Assembly (NCBI GenBank): GCA_947488615.1
Contig: CANKZU010000001.1
Coordinates: 372,001-436,000 of the forward strand
Direction: 5' to 3'
DNA length: 64,000 nucleotides
Source of the DNA: an uncultured Aurantimonas sp.
GTDB taxonomy: Bacteria > Pseudomonadota > Alphaproteobacteria > Rhizobiales > Rhizobiaceae
In this document: positions 43,203 to 52,007 of the stretch, one piece after another
How positions within the stretch are numbered: position 1 is the stretch's first letter
Layout: every line of letters begins with the position of its first letter
Notes under the pieces: generated by a model
What the model was told of the DNA's origin: nothing
What the model saw: the letters and a program-made list of their open reading frames with translations, nothing else
The model's database searches: none
Made by a program: the position numbers and the translations under genes

Positions 43203-43670
43203 TCAGGCCGCGTTCGCCTCGATCTGCTTGGCGTTGCCGTTATCGGCCGTCGCGATCTCGATCTTGCGCGGCTTCATCGCCTCCGGAATGACCCGGACAA
43301 GATCGATGTGGAGCAGGCCGTTCTTCAGGCTGGCGCCCTTCACCTCGACATATTCGGCAAGCTGGAAGCGCCGCTCGAAGGCGCGGCCCGCGATCCCGCG
43401 ATAAAGAGTCTCGTTTCCGGACCCTTCCTCTGCCTCCGCCTTTTCACCCTTCACCGTCAGCACGTTCTCGCGCGCTTCGATCGACAGCTCGTCATCGCCA
43501 AAGCCAGCGACTGCGATGGTCACGCGATAGGCGTTCTCGCCGGTGCGTTCGATATTGTAGGGCGGATAAGTCGGGCTGTTGTCCCCGACTGTCTGGCTGT
43601 CGAGCAGGGAGAAAAGCCGGTCGAAACCGACAGTGGAGCGGTACAGCGGAGCAAAATCTACGTGACGCAT
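43203..43670 (-). CDS. Hsp20/IbpA-type small heat-shock chaperone
   Basis: A 155-residue small heat-shock protein of the rhizobial class A/IbpA type, which holds unfolding proteins in soluble form. The start MRHVDFAPLYRSTVGFDRLF is the class signature, the alpha-crystallin domain spans about residues 35-130 (NAYRVTIAVAGFGDDELSI), and an IxI motif (IEI) lies near the C-terminus. ATG 43670 has GGAG at good spacing; ATG 43682 is less likely. The 5' region may act as an RNA thermometer. Confidence 0.94.
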   Translation of the reverse strand: MRHVDFAPLYRSTVGFDRLFSLLDSQTVGDNSPTYPPYNIERTGENAYRVTIAVAGFGDDELSIEARENVLTVKGEKAEAEEGSGNETLYRGIAGRAFERRFQLAEYVEVKGASLKNGLLHIDLVRVIPEAMKPRKIEIATADNGNAKQIEANAA

Positions 43671-43682
43671 GGTGTTCTCCAT

Positions 43683-44102
43683 TCAGAAGCAACGATGTTT
43701 GCGTTTGGCTCCAAGCGTGCATCCCAAATCTGGCGATGCTGCCCGGCCAGCGGCCCCTTATCGGCGACCGCATCGATAAAATGGTGAGTCGGTTTTTGCG
43801 GTTCAAGGGGTTTTGGCGGGACCGTATTTCAGTCGTTCGGAAATTCCGCAGGGCTTCGACAAAGAACATAACCCTCTGATTTTCCAAAATTTTTCTCCTG
43901 AACTGAAAATGAACGTTGCCTTCCGCAACCGTTCAGGTGGCGCTGAGCATAGTGGCGCTCATGGTTCGGTGGATAAGCCAAGCAGGGCCCCGCGAAACGG
44001 GGCACCCGGCGGCAAGGTCATCGAGCCAGACAGATTTCCGCCGGCCTTCGGTGGAACCGAAACGGTCGCAGCGTCCCGTCCCTTCCGCTGTGGCCGCTCC
44101 AG
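43683..44102. other. Intergenic between hsp20 and the hydrolase gene
   Basis: No credible protein gene. The part next to hsp20 is its 5' leader. From about 43985 the sequence becomes GC-rich with several short hairpins, such as GCCCCGCGAAACGGGGC, and runs into the strong plus-strand terminator at 44103-44135. This makes a plus-strand small RNA or an attenuated leader of the next gene possible. I cannot place a clear promoter. Confidence 0.4.
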
Positions 44103-44135
44103 CCGGGAGCCTCGAAGGGGGCTCCCGGTTTTTTT
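44103..44135 (+). terminator. Strong intrinsic terminator ahead of the hydrolase gene
   Basis: Arms CCGGGAGCC (44103-44111) and GGCTCCCGG (44120-44128) with an 8-base loop and a run of seven T (44129-44135). There is no plus-strand gene upstream for 960 bases, so it ends either an unannotated RNA or an attenuated leader of the hydrolase gene that starts about 70-125 bases on. Confidence 0.85.
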
Positions 44136-44202
44136 CCGTCCCTCGCGTCTCGCCGTTAAGCTTTGACCGGCTCCGTCTGCGACTCTACAAACCGAATCGT
44201 CC

Positions 44203-45231
44203 ATGCTGTTCGGGAGGCGCCCGTGGCGGCGCGAAACGATCTTTGTAGACCGGTTGACGATGAACGACGCCTTCGAACCCAGTGAGCTCGTCAGCAGCGC
44301 TGGCAATCCAGCCCCGCCGGGAGTCAGGGCGTCGAGCTTTCACACTCCGGACGGCAAGCGCCTGCGTTATGCCATCGCACCCAGCCAGCTGCCACGCACG
44401 CGCGGCACCATCATACTGCTGCAGGGGCGCAACGAGGCGATCGAGAAATATTTCGAGACCATCGGGGACCTGACCGGTCGCGGCTACATGGTCGTGACCT
44501 TCGACTGGCGCGGCCAGGGCGGTTCCCAGCGCCTGATTCGGAACACCCGTCTCGGCTACGTCGACAAATTCCGCAACTACGTCAACGACCTGGAAAGCTT
44601 CGTCCAGGACGTCGTGCTTCCCGATTGTCGCGGCCCCTACGCGATTCTCGCCCATTCCATGGGCGGACTGATCGCGCTGCAGGCCTCGCCGCGACTGATG
44701 AACGTCATCGAACGGATGGTCCTCAGCGCGCCGCTGACCGCGTTTCCACCCGGCCGGATCGGCCTGCGCGGACTGAACCGCGTGGCGCGGATCGCGCGAT
44801 TCGTGGGGTTGGGGCGCCTGCCGACCCATCCATTTCAGGATCGGACCCACGAGCCCAGCCCGACGACCAGCGTACTGACCAGCGACCCAAAGCGTCTCGA
44901 GCGTAACCAGGCCCTGGCCGAGGCGGGCCCCAAGCTGTTTCTCGGCAGCCCGACGATCGCCTGGCTCGCCGCGGTCTCCGGCGCAATGGTGCGGCTGACC
45001 GATTCCGACTGGATTGCCCGGCTCGCCATACCGACCCTGATTATCTGCGCCGGCGACGACCGCGTGGTGGCAACCCCGGCGGCCGAGCGGCTGGCCTGGC
45101 GCATGCGTTCCGGCTCGAGCCTGACGATTCCCTTCGCCCGCCATGAATTGTTGCAGGAGGCTGACCGGTTCCGCGAACCGTTCCTCGAAGCGTTCGATGC
45201 GTTCGTCGGTGGCGCGCTGCCGCTGGAGTGA
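44203..45231 (+). CDS. Alpha/beta hydrolase, lysophospholipase-like
   Basis: Up to 342 residues of the serine-aminopeptidase S33/PldB-like hydrolase family. The nucleophile elbow is AHSMGG near residue 147 (S), the oxyanion-side segment is ILLQGRNEAIEKYFETIGDL, and the late acid/histidine blocks are ICAGDDRVV and FARHELLQEAD. It probably releases fatty acids from lysophospholipids or monoglycerides. ATG 44260 is an equally possible start. Convergent with hisN, 19 bases apart. Confidence 0.88.
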   Translation: MLFGRRPWRRETIFVDRLTMNDAFEPSELVSSAGNPAPPGVRASSFHTPDGKRLRYAIAPSQLPRTRGTIILLQGRNEAIEKYFETIGDLTGRGYMVVTFDWRGQGGSQRLIRNTRLGYVDKFRNYVNDLESFVQDVVLPDCRGPYAILAHSMGGLIALQASPRLMNVIERMVLSAPLTAFPPGRIGLRGLNRVARIARFVGLGRLPTHPFQDRTHEPSPTTSVLTSDPKRLERNQALAEAGPKLFLGSPTIAWLAAVSGAMVRLTDSDWIARLAIPTLIICAGDDRVVATPAAERLAWRMRSGSSLTIPFARHELLQEADRFREPFLEAFDAFVGGALPLE

Positions 45232-45250
45232 TCGACCCCGGCGAACGTCA

Positions 45251-46024
45251 TCAGCCGTTGAGAATTGCCAGCGCCGCCGCATGCAATTCGGGTGTTGCCG
45301 CCGCGACAATATCGCCGCCCGCTTCCGGCCGGCCGCCGGCGAAGGTTGTCACCACGCCGCCCGCCTGCTCGATGATCGGCACCAGCGCAACGATATCGTA
45401 AGGCTGCAGGCCTGTTTCGACCACGAGATCTGCGTGGCCGGCCGCGAGCATGCAGAAGGCATAGCAGTCGACGCCGAAGCGCGTCAGCTGGGTCTTGCTC
45501 TCCAGTATCTCGAAACGGCGGAGACCCTTGCTCTCAAACATCCGCGGCGAAGTAGTGAACAAAGTCGCGGCGTCGAGCCGTCGTGTCGACCGCACCGCGA
45601 GCCGGCGTCGCTGACCCCGATGCTCACACCAGGCGGCTTCACCGTCGGCGAAATAGCGCTCGCCGGTGAACGGTTGTGACATCAGTCCCATCCGCGCCCG
45701 GCCCGCCTGACAATAGCCGATCAGCGTGCCCCAGACCGGAACGCCGGAGATGAAGGCTCTGGTGCCGTCGATCGGGTCGATCACCCATAGATGCTCGCTG
45801 TCTCCTTGCGCGCCGAACTCCTCACCAAGCACTGCATGGTCCGGATAGCGCGCGGCGATGGCCGCAACGACCGCCCGCTCGGCGGCCCGATCGGCCTCCG
45901 TGACCGGATCGAAGGCCGCGGCCAGCTTGTTATCGACGTCGCCACCGGCGCGAAACCGGGGCAAAGTCTCGGCATCGGCAACATCGGCGAGCCGGAAGAG
46001 CAGCGCAATCTCGGGCAGTTCCAT
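45251..46024 (-). CDS. hisN: Histidinol-phosphatase, inositol monophosphatase family
   Basis: A 257-residue magnesium phosphatase that probably removes phosphate from histidinol phosphate in histidine synthesis, as in related bacteria. The metal-binding motifs are LGEEFG, WVIDPIDGTRAFISG and the late YDIVALVPIIEQAGG. The general IMPase fold could also serve inositol phosphate; HisN is preferred because of length, sequence pattern and taxon. Confidence 0.9.
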   Translation of the reverse strand: MELPEIALLFRLADVADAETLPRFRAGGDVDNKLAAAFDPVTEADRAAERAVVAAIAARYPDHAVLGEEFGAQGDSEHLWVIDPIDGTRAFISGVPVWGTLIGYCQAGRARMGLMSQPFTGERYFADGEAAWCEHRGQRRRLAVRSTRRLDAATLFTTSPRMFESKGLRRFEILESKTQLTRFGVDCYAFCMLAAGHADLVVETGLQPYDIVALVPIIEQAGGVVTTFAGGRPEAGGDIVAAATPELHAAALAILNG

Positions 46025-46138
46025 GGCGCGGACTCGCTGCTGGACGGCAAAAGGTCGAGAGGATACCGAAACGCCGGGACACTGGCGCCTCGATATGCGG
46101 CAATTTTACACAGCGCCTCGAAATGTGCCAAAATGGGA

Positions 46139-46167
46139 TTGACAGATTCCGCGGTGCAACATAAATT
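46139..46167 (+). promoter_or_regulatory. Near-consensus sigma-70 promoter of the MmgR-like sRNA
   Basis: TTGACA at 46139-46144, a 17-base spacer, and TAAATT at 46162-46167. It lies just before the small RNA, with an expected start near 46174. It is the clearest housekeeping promoter in the window. Confidence 0.8.
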
Positions 46168-46173
46168 CTGCCG

Positions 46174-46257
46174 TGCGGCATTGATTTGTCGCCGCCCTGA
46201 TGGGCGTTTCCTCCCTAGACTCTAGACCGCACTGTTTCAACGCAGTGCGGTTTTTTT
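46174..46257 (+). ncRNA. mmgR: MmgR-like (alpha-r8 family) small regulatory RNA
   Basis: About 84 nt between a near-consensus promoter and an intrinsic terminator, with no open frame. A 5' stem (GCGGC/GCCGC) is followed by the unpaired motif UUUCCUCCCU at 46207-46216 and the terminator hairpin. This anti-Shine-Dalgarno-like motif is, as I recall, conserved in the alpha-r8 sRNA family, whose Sinorhizobium member MmgR limits polyhydroxybutyrate build-up. The location between an inositol-monophosphatase gene and an N-formylglutamate amidohydrolase gene also matches my memory of mmgR. The start point is inferred. Confidence 0.78.
46226..46257 (+). terminator. Intrinsic terminator of the MmgR-like sRNA
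   Basis: Arms ACCGCACTG (46226-46234) and CAGTGCGGT (46243-46251), 8-base loop, then seven T including the last base of the stem. It points along the plus strand, against both flanking minus-strand genes, so it belongs to the small RNA. Confidence 0.9.
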
Positions 46258-46296
46258 ATCCGCGAATCGCTCTGAGGCCAGGTGATCGCGACCGCT

Positions 46297-47196
46297 CTAT
46301 TCGGCCGCCGCAGGCCAAGCGTAATCCGCCGCGACATCTGCGGCGAAACCCGCGATGAAGGCTGTGAGCCGCTGGCGCAGGGCATCGAACCCAGCGTGGG
46401 GGCGAAACTGGCGCTCATCGGCGTAAAGGCCGCGATTGATTTCGATCTGCAAGGCATGGAAGCCCACCGGGGGTCGGCCATAGCGTTCGGTGATGAAGCC
46501 GCCGGCGTAGGGTTTGTTGCGTGCCACATCATATCCGAGCGCGACAATGCGGCTGGTCGCGATGGAGACCAGCCGGCCGGCAGCGCTGGTTCCGAATCGA
46601 TCGCCGATCACGATATCGGGCCGGCGCCCGCCCGGCAGCGCGCGCACGCTCGACGGCATCGAGTGACAGTCGATCAGAATCGCCAGCCCGAAGCGCTCCC
46701 GCGTGCGCTGCAAGGCCTCCTCGATGGCTTGATGAAATGGCTTGTAGATGTCCTCGATCCGCCGCAGCCCGTCCGCCAGCGGCAGGACATCGCGGTAGAT
46801 CTCCTCGTTTTCGGCGACGATACGCGGAATCGTGCCCAGTCCGCCGGCCACACGTATCGAGCCGGCATTGACGAAATCGGGCAGCGGCTCGGCGAACATC
46901 TTGGGATCGAGTTCGTAAGGTTCGCGGTTGACGTCGAGATACGCGCGGGGAAAACGGGCCGCCAGAAGCGGGGCTCCTAGATCCGGCACGAAGTCGAACA
47001 GCCGATCGACGTAAAGATCTTCCGACCGCCGAATCGATTCGCCCGACAGGCGCGTCGCCGCGATGAAATCCGACGGGTAGTCCCGCCCGCTATGGGGCGA
47101 GCAGAAGACGAAGGGAATGCTCGGCTCGTCGGGTTCGAGGATCTCGTAGGCCGGGATCGTTCCGGCAGCGGTCTCGATTGTCGGGATTTTCGCCAA
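46297..47196 (-). CDS. N-formylglutamate amidohydrolase family protein
   Basis: A 299-residue member of the N-formylglutamate amidohydrolase family, which can release glutamate and formate at the end of one histidine breakdown route. The opening VFCSPHSGRDYP, DLYVDRLFDFVPDLGAPLL, the IDCHSMPS metal-binding segment near residue 160, and ALQIEINRGLY are as expected. No other hut genes are adjacent, so its substrate may differ. Confidence 0.9.
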   Translation of the reverse strand: MAKIPTIETAAGTIPAYEILEPDEPSIPFVFCSPHSGRDYPSDFIAATRLSGESIRRSEDLYVDRLFDFVPDLGAPLLAARFPRAYLDVNREPYELDPKMFAEPLPDFVNAGSIRVAGGLGTIPRIVAENEEIYRDVLPLADGLRRIEDIYKPFHQAIEEALQRTRERFGLAILIDCHSMPSSVRALPGGRRPDIVIGDRFGTSAAGRLVSIATSRIVALGYDVARNKPYAGGFITERYGRPPVGFHALQIEINRGLYADERQFRPHAGFDALRQRLTAFIAGFAADVAADYAWPAAAE

Positions 47197-47353
47197 ACTG
47201 AGCCTTTCCAGCCGGGTGACGCATCATATTTTTTCATACAGGATGGCCAGACGTTCATTCCTTTTAGAAAATCTTGGGCCATTCTGCTATGGAATTGTCC
47301 CTAGAACGAACCAGCCGCCGGGATCGTTGCCCCACCGTATCCGGATAACACGA

Positions 47354-47719
47354 ATGTCAAAGATACTACTCGCCGAAGATGACAACGATATGCGCCGCTT
47401 CCTCGCCAAGGCGTTGGAAAAAGCCGGCTACGAGGTCGTCAGCTACGACAATGGTGGCAGCGCCTACGAGCGGTTGCGCGAGGAGCCGTTCTCGCTGCTC
47501 CTGACCGACATCGTCATGCCGGAGATGGATGGGATCGAACTCGCCCGCCGGGCGACCGAACTCGACCCTGACATCAAGGTGATGTTCATCACCGGGTTCG
47601 CGGCTGTCGCCCTCAATCCGGATTCGAAAGCGCCCAAGGACGCCAAGATCCTGTCGAAGCCGTTCCACCTGCGCGAACTCGTCGACGAAGTCAGCAAGAT
47701 GCTGGAAGACGCAGCCTAG
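47354..47719 (+). CDS. cpdR: CpdR single-domain response regulator
   Basis: A 121-residue receiver-only protein. CpdR, when unphosphorylated, primes the ClpXP protease to degrade cell-cycle proteins in alphaproteobacteria. The acidic pocket EDDND, phospho-acceptor aspartate in LLTDIVMPEMDG (about residue 52) and the lysine in ILSKPFHL are present. The protein ends in Ala-Ala, which in Caulobacter is needed for turnover of CpdR itself. An upstream in-frame start at 47216 is rejected because the family begins at MSKILLAEDD. A tRNA-Val follows, the usual order in the group. Confidence 0.95.
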   Translation: MSKILLAEDDNDMRRFLAKALEKAGYEVVSYDNGGSAYERLREEPFSLLLTDIVMPEMDGIELARRATELDPDIKVMFITGFAAVALNPDSKAPKDAKILSKPFHLRELVDEVSKMLEDAA

Positions 47720-47826
47720 CAGAGCTGTCGACGGCTCTCTCGGCCGGGTTCGAAAACAGTCTTTCGGTCGGCCGCGATCCTATTGACGCGAGCTCAAATC
47801 TCGTGTTCTAAGCCGCCTCGTCGGAT

Positions 47827-47901
47827 GGGCGTGTAGCTCAGCGGGAGAGCACTTCGTTGACATCGAAGGGGTCACAGGTTCAATCCCTGTCACGCCCACC
47901 A
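47827..47901 (+). tRNA. tRNA-Val (anticodon GAC)
   Basis: A complete 75-base tRNA with encoded CCA. Acceptor GGGCGTG pairs with CACGCCC, the anticodon arm CTTCG-TTGACAT-CGAAG gives GAC, and the T arm ACAGG-TTCAATC-CCTGT is standard. It lies 107 bases after cpdR. Confidence 0.97.
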
Positions 47902-48074
47902 TCCGCCTTCACCTCTTTGCCTGACCGATAGACAGGCCGGATTATCCGGCAATGCGGGCTTATGCTTTGTGGGGATCGGGAGCCTGACGGCTCCGCAGCC
48001 GCCAAAGCCCGTCCGAGACATCGGCACCGACCACGGCAGAGCGGCCGCCGACCGACAACACGGAATACGCCAAT

Positions 48075-49715
48075 ATGCCCGCCATGGACAACCAAGCCGA
48101 CGCAGATCGCTCCACCGCGCCGGTGGACCCCGAGCGCGTCGGCCAGGCCGAAACCGGTCACCGCGCCCGGCGAACCTTCGCCATCATCTCCCATCCCGAC
48201 GCCGGCAAGACCACGCTCACCGAAAAGCTGCTTCTGGCCGGCGGCGCCATCGAAATGGCCGGCGCCGTCCGCTCGAAGGGCGACGGGCGGCGGGCCAAGT
48301 CCGACTGGATGGATATCGAGAAGAGCCGCGGCATCTCGGTGACCTCCTCGGTGATGACCTTCGAGAAGCACGGCATCACGTTCAACCTCCTGGACACGCC
48401 TGGCCACAGCGACTTTTCCGAGGACACCTACCGGACCCTGACCGCGGTCGACAGCGCCATCATGGTGATCGACGCGGCCAAGGGCATCGAGACACAGACC
48501 CGCAAGCTGTTCGAGATCTGCCGGCTGCGCGACATCCCGATCGTCACCTTCGTCAACAAGATCGACCGGGAGGGCCGCGACCCGTTCGAGTTGCTCGACG
48601 AGATCGAGGAGATGCTGGCGCTTTCCGTCGCGCCGGTGGTCTGGCCGGTCGGCCAGGGCGGCCAGTTCAAAGGTTGCTACGATCTCGCCGCGAACGACTT
48701 CCTCGCCGCCGGCGGCGCGCGTCAAGTGACCCACACCGAGGGGCTCGACGATCCCGCCTTGGCAGCCCTGATTCCCGCCGACATCCACGCGCCGTTCCGC
48801 GACGCCGCGGCGCTGGCCAGCGAAGGCTATGCCGACTTCGACCCCGTCGCCTATCGCCAGGGGCATCTGACACCGGTGATCTTCGGCAGCGCGCTGCAGA
48901 ACTTCGCCGTCGACCGGCTGCTCGGCCTCATCGCCGCACACGCGCCCTCGCCGCGCCCGCAGCCTTCCGACAAGGGACCGGTCGATCCGGACGGCGACCG
49001 CGTCTCCGGCTTCGTCTTCAAGGTCCAGGCCAATATGGACCCCAAACACCGCGACCGTGTCGCCTTCGTGCGGTTCTGCTCGGGTCATTTCAAGCGCGGC
49101 ATGAAGCTCGACCACGTGCGCTCCGGCAAGGCGCTGGCCGTGTCGAACCCGATCTATTTCTTCGCCCAGGAGCGCGCCCGCACCGAGGAAGCCTTCGCCG
49201 GCGACGTCATCGGCATCCCCAACCACGGGACGCTGCGCGTCGGCGACACGCTGAGCGAGGGCGAGAGCTTCCGCTTCACCGGCCTTCCTGCCTTCGCGCC
49301 GGAGGTGCTGCGGCGCGTGCGCCTCGAGGACTCGATGAAGCTCAAGCAGTTGCGCCGGGCGCTCGACGATCTCGCCGAAGAGGGCCTCGTCCAGGTGTTT
49401 CGGCCGTCGATCGGCTCGACCTGGATCGTCGGCGTCGTCGGCCCGCTGCAGCTCGACGTCCTCGCCTCGCGCATCGCGGCCGAATACAAGGCGGACGTCA
49501 CCTTCGAGCCGGTGTCCTCCGGCGTCGCCCGCTGGATTCGCTCTAACAGCGAGAGCGCCCTCGCCGCCTTCATCAAGGACAACATCACCCACGTCGCCCG
49601 CGACCGCGACGAGCGGCCGGTATTCCTGTGCCGCGACGATTGGGACCTGCGCTTCACCATGGAGCGCAACAAGGACATAGTCTTCGACGCCACCCGCGAG
49701 ATCGTCGGGCAGTAG
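48075..49715 (+). CDS. prfC: Peptide chain release factor 3
   Basis: A 546-residue translational GTPase that removes RF1/RF2 from the ribosome after peptide release. GTPase motifs are SHPDAGKTTLTEKLL (G1), DTPGHSDFSEDTYR (G3) and FVNKIDREG (G4), followed by domains II and III. An N-terminal extension of about 30 polar residues precedes the G domain, somewhat longer than in E. coli. Confidence 0.96.
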   Translation: MPAMDNQADADRSTAPVDPERVGQAETGHRARRTFAIISHPDAGKTTLTEKLLLAGGAIEMAGAVRSKGDGRRAKSDWMDIEKSRGISVTSSVMTFEKHGITFNLLDTPGHSDFSEDTYRTLTAVDSAIMVIDAAKGIETQTRKLFEICRLRDIPIVTFVNKIDREGRDPFELLDEIEEMLALSVAPVVWPVGQGGQFKGCYDLAANDFLAAGGARQVTHTEGLDDPALAALIPADIHAPFRDAAALASEGYADFDPVAYRQGHLTPVIFGSALQNFAVDRLLGLIAAHAPSPRPQPSDKGPVDPDGDRVSGFVFKVQANMDPKHRDRVAFVRFCSGHFKRGMKLDHVRSGKALAVSNPIYFFAQERARTEEAFAGDVIGIPNHGTLRVGDTLSEGESFRFTGLPAFAPEVLRRVRLEDSMKLKQLRRALDDLAEEGLVQVFRPSIGSTWIVGVVGPLQLDVLASRIAAEYKADVTFEPVSSGVARWIRSNSESALAAFIKDNITHVARDRDERPVFLCRDDWDLRFTMERNKDIVFDATREIVGQ

Positions 49716-49780
49716 CGAACCGCGACAAGCCTGCCGCTCTGCCCTAGGTCCCCTACCGAACCATCGGAGCGGGGACCGAC

Positions 49781-51406
49781 ATGCTCAATCTCTGGTACAA
49801 GAACGCCGTCATCTATTGCGTCGATGTCGATGCTTTTCTCGACGGCGACGGTGACGGGGTCGGCGATTTCCGTGGACTGACCGATCGGCTCGACCATATC
49901 GAAGCGCTCGGCGCCAACGCCATCTGGCTGCTGCCTTTCTACCCGACGCCGGACCGGGACAACGGCTACGACATCATGGACTATTACGGCGTCGACCCGC
50001 GGCTCGGCACGCTGGGAGACTTTGTCGAGTTCACCCATGCCGCGCGCGATCGCGGCTTGAAGGTGCTTGTCGACCTCGTCGTCAACCACTCCTCGATCGA
50101 TCATCCATGGTTCCAGGCGAGCCGCGCGGGCCACCCGAAATACCGCGACTGGTATGTCTGGAAGAAGGACAAGCCCGCCGACGCGGACGAGGGCGTGATC
50201 TTTCCCGGCGTACAGGAATCGACCTGGACCTACGACCGCAGGCGGCAGGAATATTACTTCCACCGCTTTTACAAACATCAAGCCGATCTCAACATCGCCA
50301 ACCCCGCCGTTCGCGAGGAGATCGAGCGGATCATGGGGTTCTGGCTGGCGCTCGGCGTCTCCGGCTTTCGCATCGACGCCGTGCCGTTCATTATCGAGGA
50401 TCTGGTCGGATCCGGCGACGGCACGTCGCCCTACGACTATCTATCCGAGATGCGGCAGTTTCTGTCCTGGCGGCGAGCCGAGGCGATCATGCTCGCCGAA
50501 GCCAATGTGCCGATGCACAAGGCCAGCGACTATTTCGGCGACGGCGACCGGCTCAATCTGATCTTCAACTTCCCCCTCAACCAGCGGCTGTTTCTGGCGC
50601 TGGCGCGCGGCGACGGCGCGCCGGTGCGCGACTTCCTGAACGAGCTGCCGGATATTCCCGAGACGGCGCAATGGGCGACCTTCCTGCGCAATCACGACGA
50701 GATCGACCTCGGCCGCCTATCGGAGGAGGAGCGGCAGGAGGTGTTCGCGGCCTTCGGGCCGGAAAAATCGATGCAAATCTATGATCGCGGCATTCGGCGC
50801 AGGCTGGCGCCCATGCTCGGCGGCGACGAGCGGCGCATCGCTATGGCGATGAGTCTGATGCTGTCCCTGCCCGGCACGCCGGTGATCTGGTATGGCGACG
50901 AGATCGGCATGGGCGACAATCTCGACCTGCCCGAGCGCCAAGCGGTGCGCACGCCCATGCAATGGTCGGCCGGGCACAATGGCGGTTTCTCGACGGCAGC
51001 CGCAAAGGACTGCGTGCGAACGCCGATCGCCGACGGCCCCTTCGCGCCGACCCATATCAACGCGAACGACCAGCGCACCAACCCGACCTCGACGCTATGG
51101 ACCACACAGCGGCTGATTCGTGCCCGGCGCGGAGCCCCGGAAATCGGCTGGGGAACATGCCGAGTGATCGACACCGGCGAGACCAGCGTCGTCGCCATGT
51201 TGGCCGAATGGCGCGGCGGCAAGGTGTTGACGCTGCACAACCTCGCCGACCGGCCGGCGGTCGTCGAATGTCCGGAGGAGGCCGGTGGCGGGACGCTCCG
51301 CCCCTTGCTGGCGAGCGAGATCGATCTCGATGATTCCGGTGACGTTCCCCGCATCCGGCTCGGCGCCTACGGCTTCGACTGGCTGCGGCTCGAACCGGCA
51401 GGTTGA
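49781..51406 (+). CDS. GH13 alpha-amylase family protein, trehalose synthase-like
   Basis: A 541-residue glycoside hydrolase family 13 protein similar to maltose-trehalose glucosylmutases. The core regions are DLVVNHSSIDHPWF (I), GFRIDAVPFIIEDL (II, nucleophile D), IMLAEANVP (III, acid E) and FLRNHDEIDL (IV, D). It begins WYKNAVIYCVDVDAFLDGDGDGVGDF. It lacks the maltokinase fusion seen in some relatives, and no other trehalose or glycogen gene is nearby, so the exact reaction is open. Confidence 0.87.
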   Translation: MLNLWYKNAVIYCVDVDAFLDGDGDGVGDFRGLTDRLDHIEALGANAIWLLPFYPTPDRDNGYDIMDYYGVDPRLGTLGDFVEFTHAARDRGLKVLVDLVVNHSSIDHPWFQASRAGHPKYRDWYVWKKDKPADADEGVIFPGVQESTWTYDRRRQEYYFHRFYKHQADLNIANPAVREEIERIMGFWLALGVSGFRIDAVPFIIEDLVGSGDGTSPYDYLSEMRQFLSWRRAEAIMLAEANVPMHKASDYFGDGDRLNLIFNFPLNQRLFLALARGDGAPVRDFLNELPDIPETAQWATFLRNHDEIDLGRLSEEERQEVFAAFGPEKSMQIYDRGIRRRLAPMLGGDERRIAMAMSLMLSLPGTPVIWYGDEIGMGDNLDLPERQAVRTPMQWSAGHNGGFSTAAAKDCVRTPIADGPFAPTHINANDQRTNPTSTLWTTQRLIRARRGAPEIGWGTCRVIDTGETSVVAMLAEWRGGKVLTLHNLADRPAVVECPEEAGGGTLRPLLASEIDLDDSGDVPRIRLGAYGFDWLRLEPAG

Positions 51407-51429
51407 GCGGCAGCGCGTCCTGTGGCGCG

Positions 51430-51840
51430 CTACAGCCGCCGGTAGCGTACGCGCGCGGAATGCTCGATCGCCCCGCTCACCAGCCGGTCGAGTTCGAGCC
51501 CGTCGCGCAGCATTTCCAGGAATCGCAACTCCGCCTGCGTCGCGTGAACGTCGGAGGCCGCCACCTCGATGGCCAGCGCATAGGCGGTCTCGTACATTTT
51601 GGCCGGCAGCACCTGCTTCACATTGGCGATGATGGTATCAAGCCCGTCCTCGCGCTCCAGGATGTCGCTGCAATGGCGCGCCATCTCGTCAAGGTTCGCC
51701 AGGTCGAAGCCTTCGAACACCGGAAGCGTGCGCAACAGGGCCCCCAGCTCGCGCATTTCGTTCTCGCTGATCGCGCCGTCGGCGGCGGCCATCGACACCA
51801 TCAGATGGACGAGGGCTTCCTGCGGTTCGAGGTCGGCCAT
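51430..51840 (-). CDS. TerB-like (tellurite-resistance fold) protein
   Basis: A 136-residue helical protein with the TerB-like pattern ALVHLMVSMAAADGAISENEMREL and the later VAASDVHATQAELRFLEML, both with the acidic turns typical of the fold. Function is unknown; related domains bind metal ions. ATG 51840 has GGAG upstream; ATG 51855 is an alternative. Convergent with the GH13 gene. Confidence 0.83.
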   Translation of the reverse strand: MADLEPQEALVHLMVSMAAADGAISENEMRELGALLRTLPVFEGFDLANLDEMARHCSDILEREDGLDTIIANVKQVLPAKMYETAYALAIEVAASDVHATQAELRFLEMLRDGLELDRLVSGAIEHSARVRYRRL

Positions 51841-52007
51841 TATGAAGTGCTCCATGCAAGATCCTGATGCCGAAGTAGGAGTGCCGCCCAGCGGACACAA
51901 GACGAGCAGCGATGAGTCCTCTCTTCGATCGCACAGAAGTGCCCACAACGATTCAGCGAGTAGCCACCAAGCTACTTGCAGCACATCCAGGGTCAGGGAT
52001 CATCACT

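Noticed and set aside
47820..47905. tRNA-Val as an attachment site for an integrated element
   Set aside because: No integrase and no repeated tRNA 3' end is seen in the window; the neighbours are conserved chromosomal genes.
47880..49592. 570-residue open frame on the minus strand opposite prfC
   Set aside because: Antisense shadow; it also runs into the tRNA-Val, which a real gene would not normally do.
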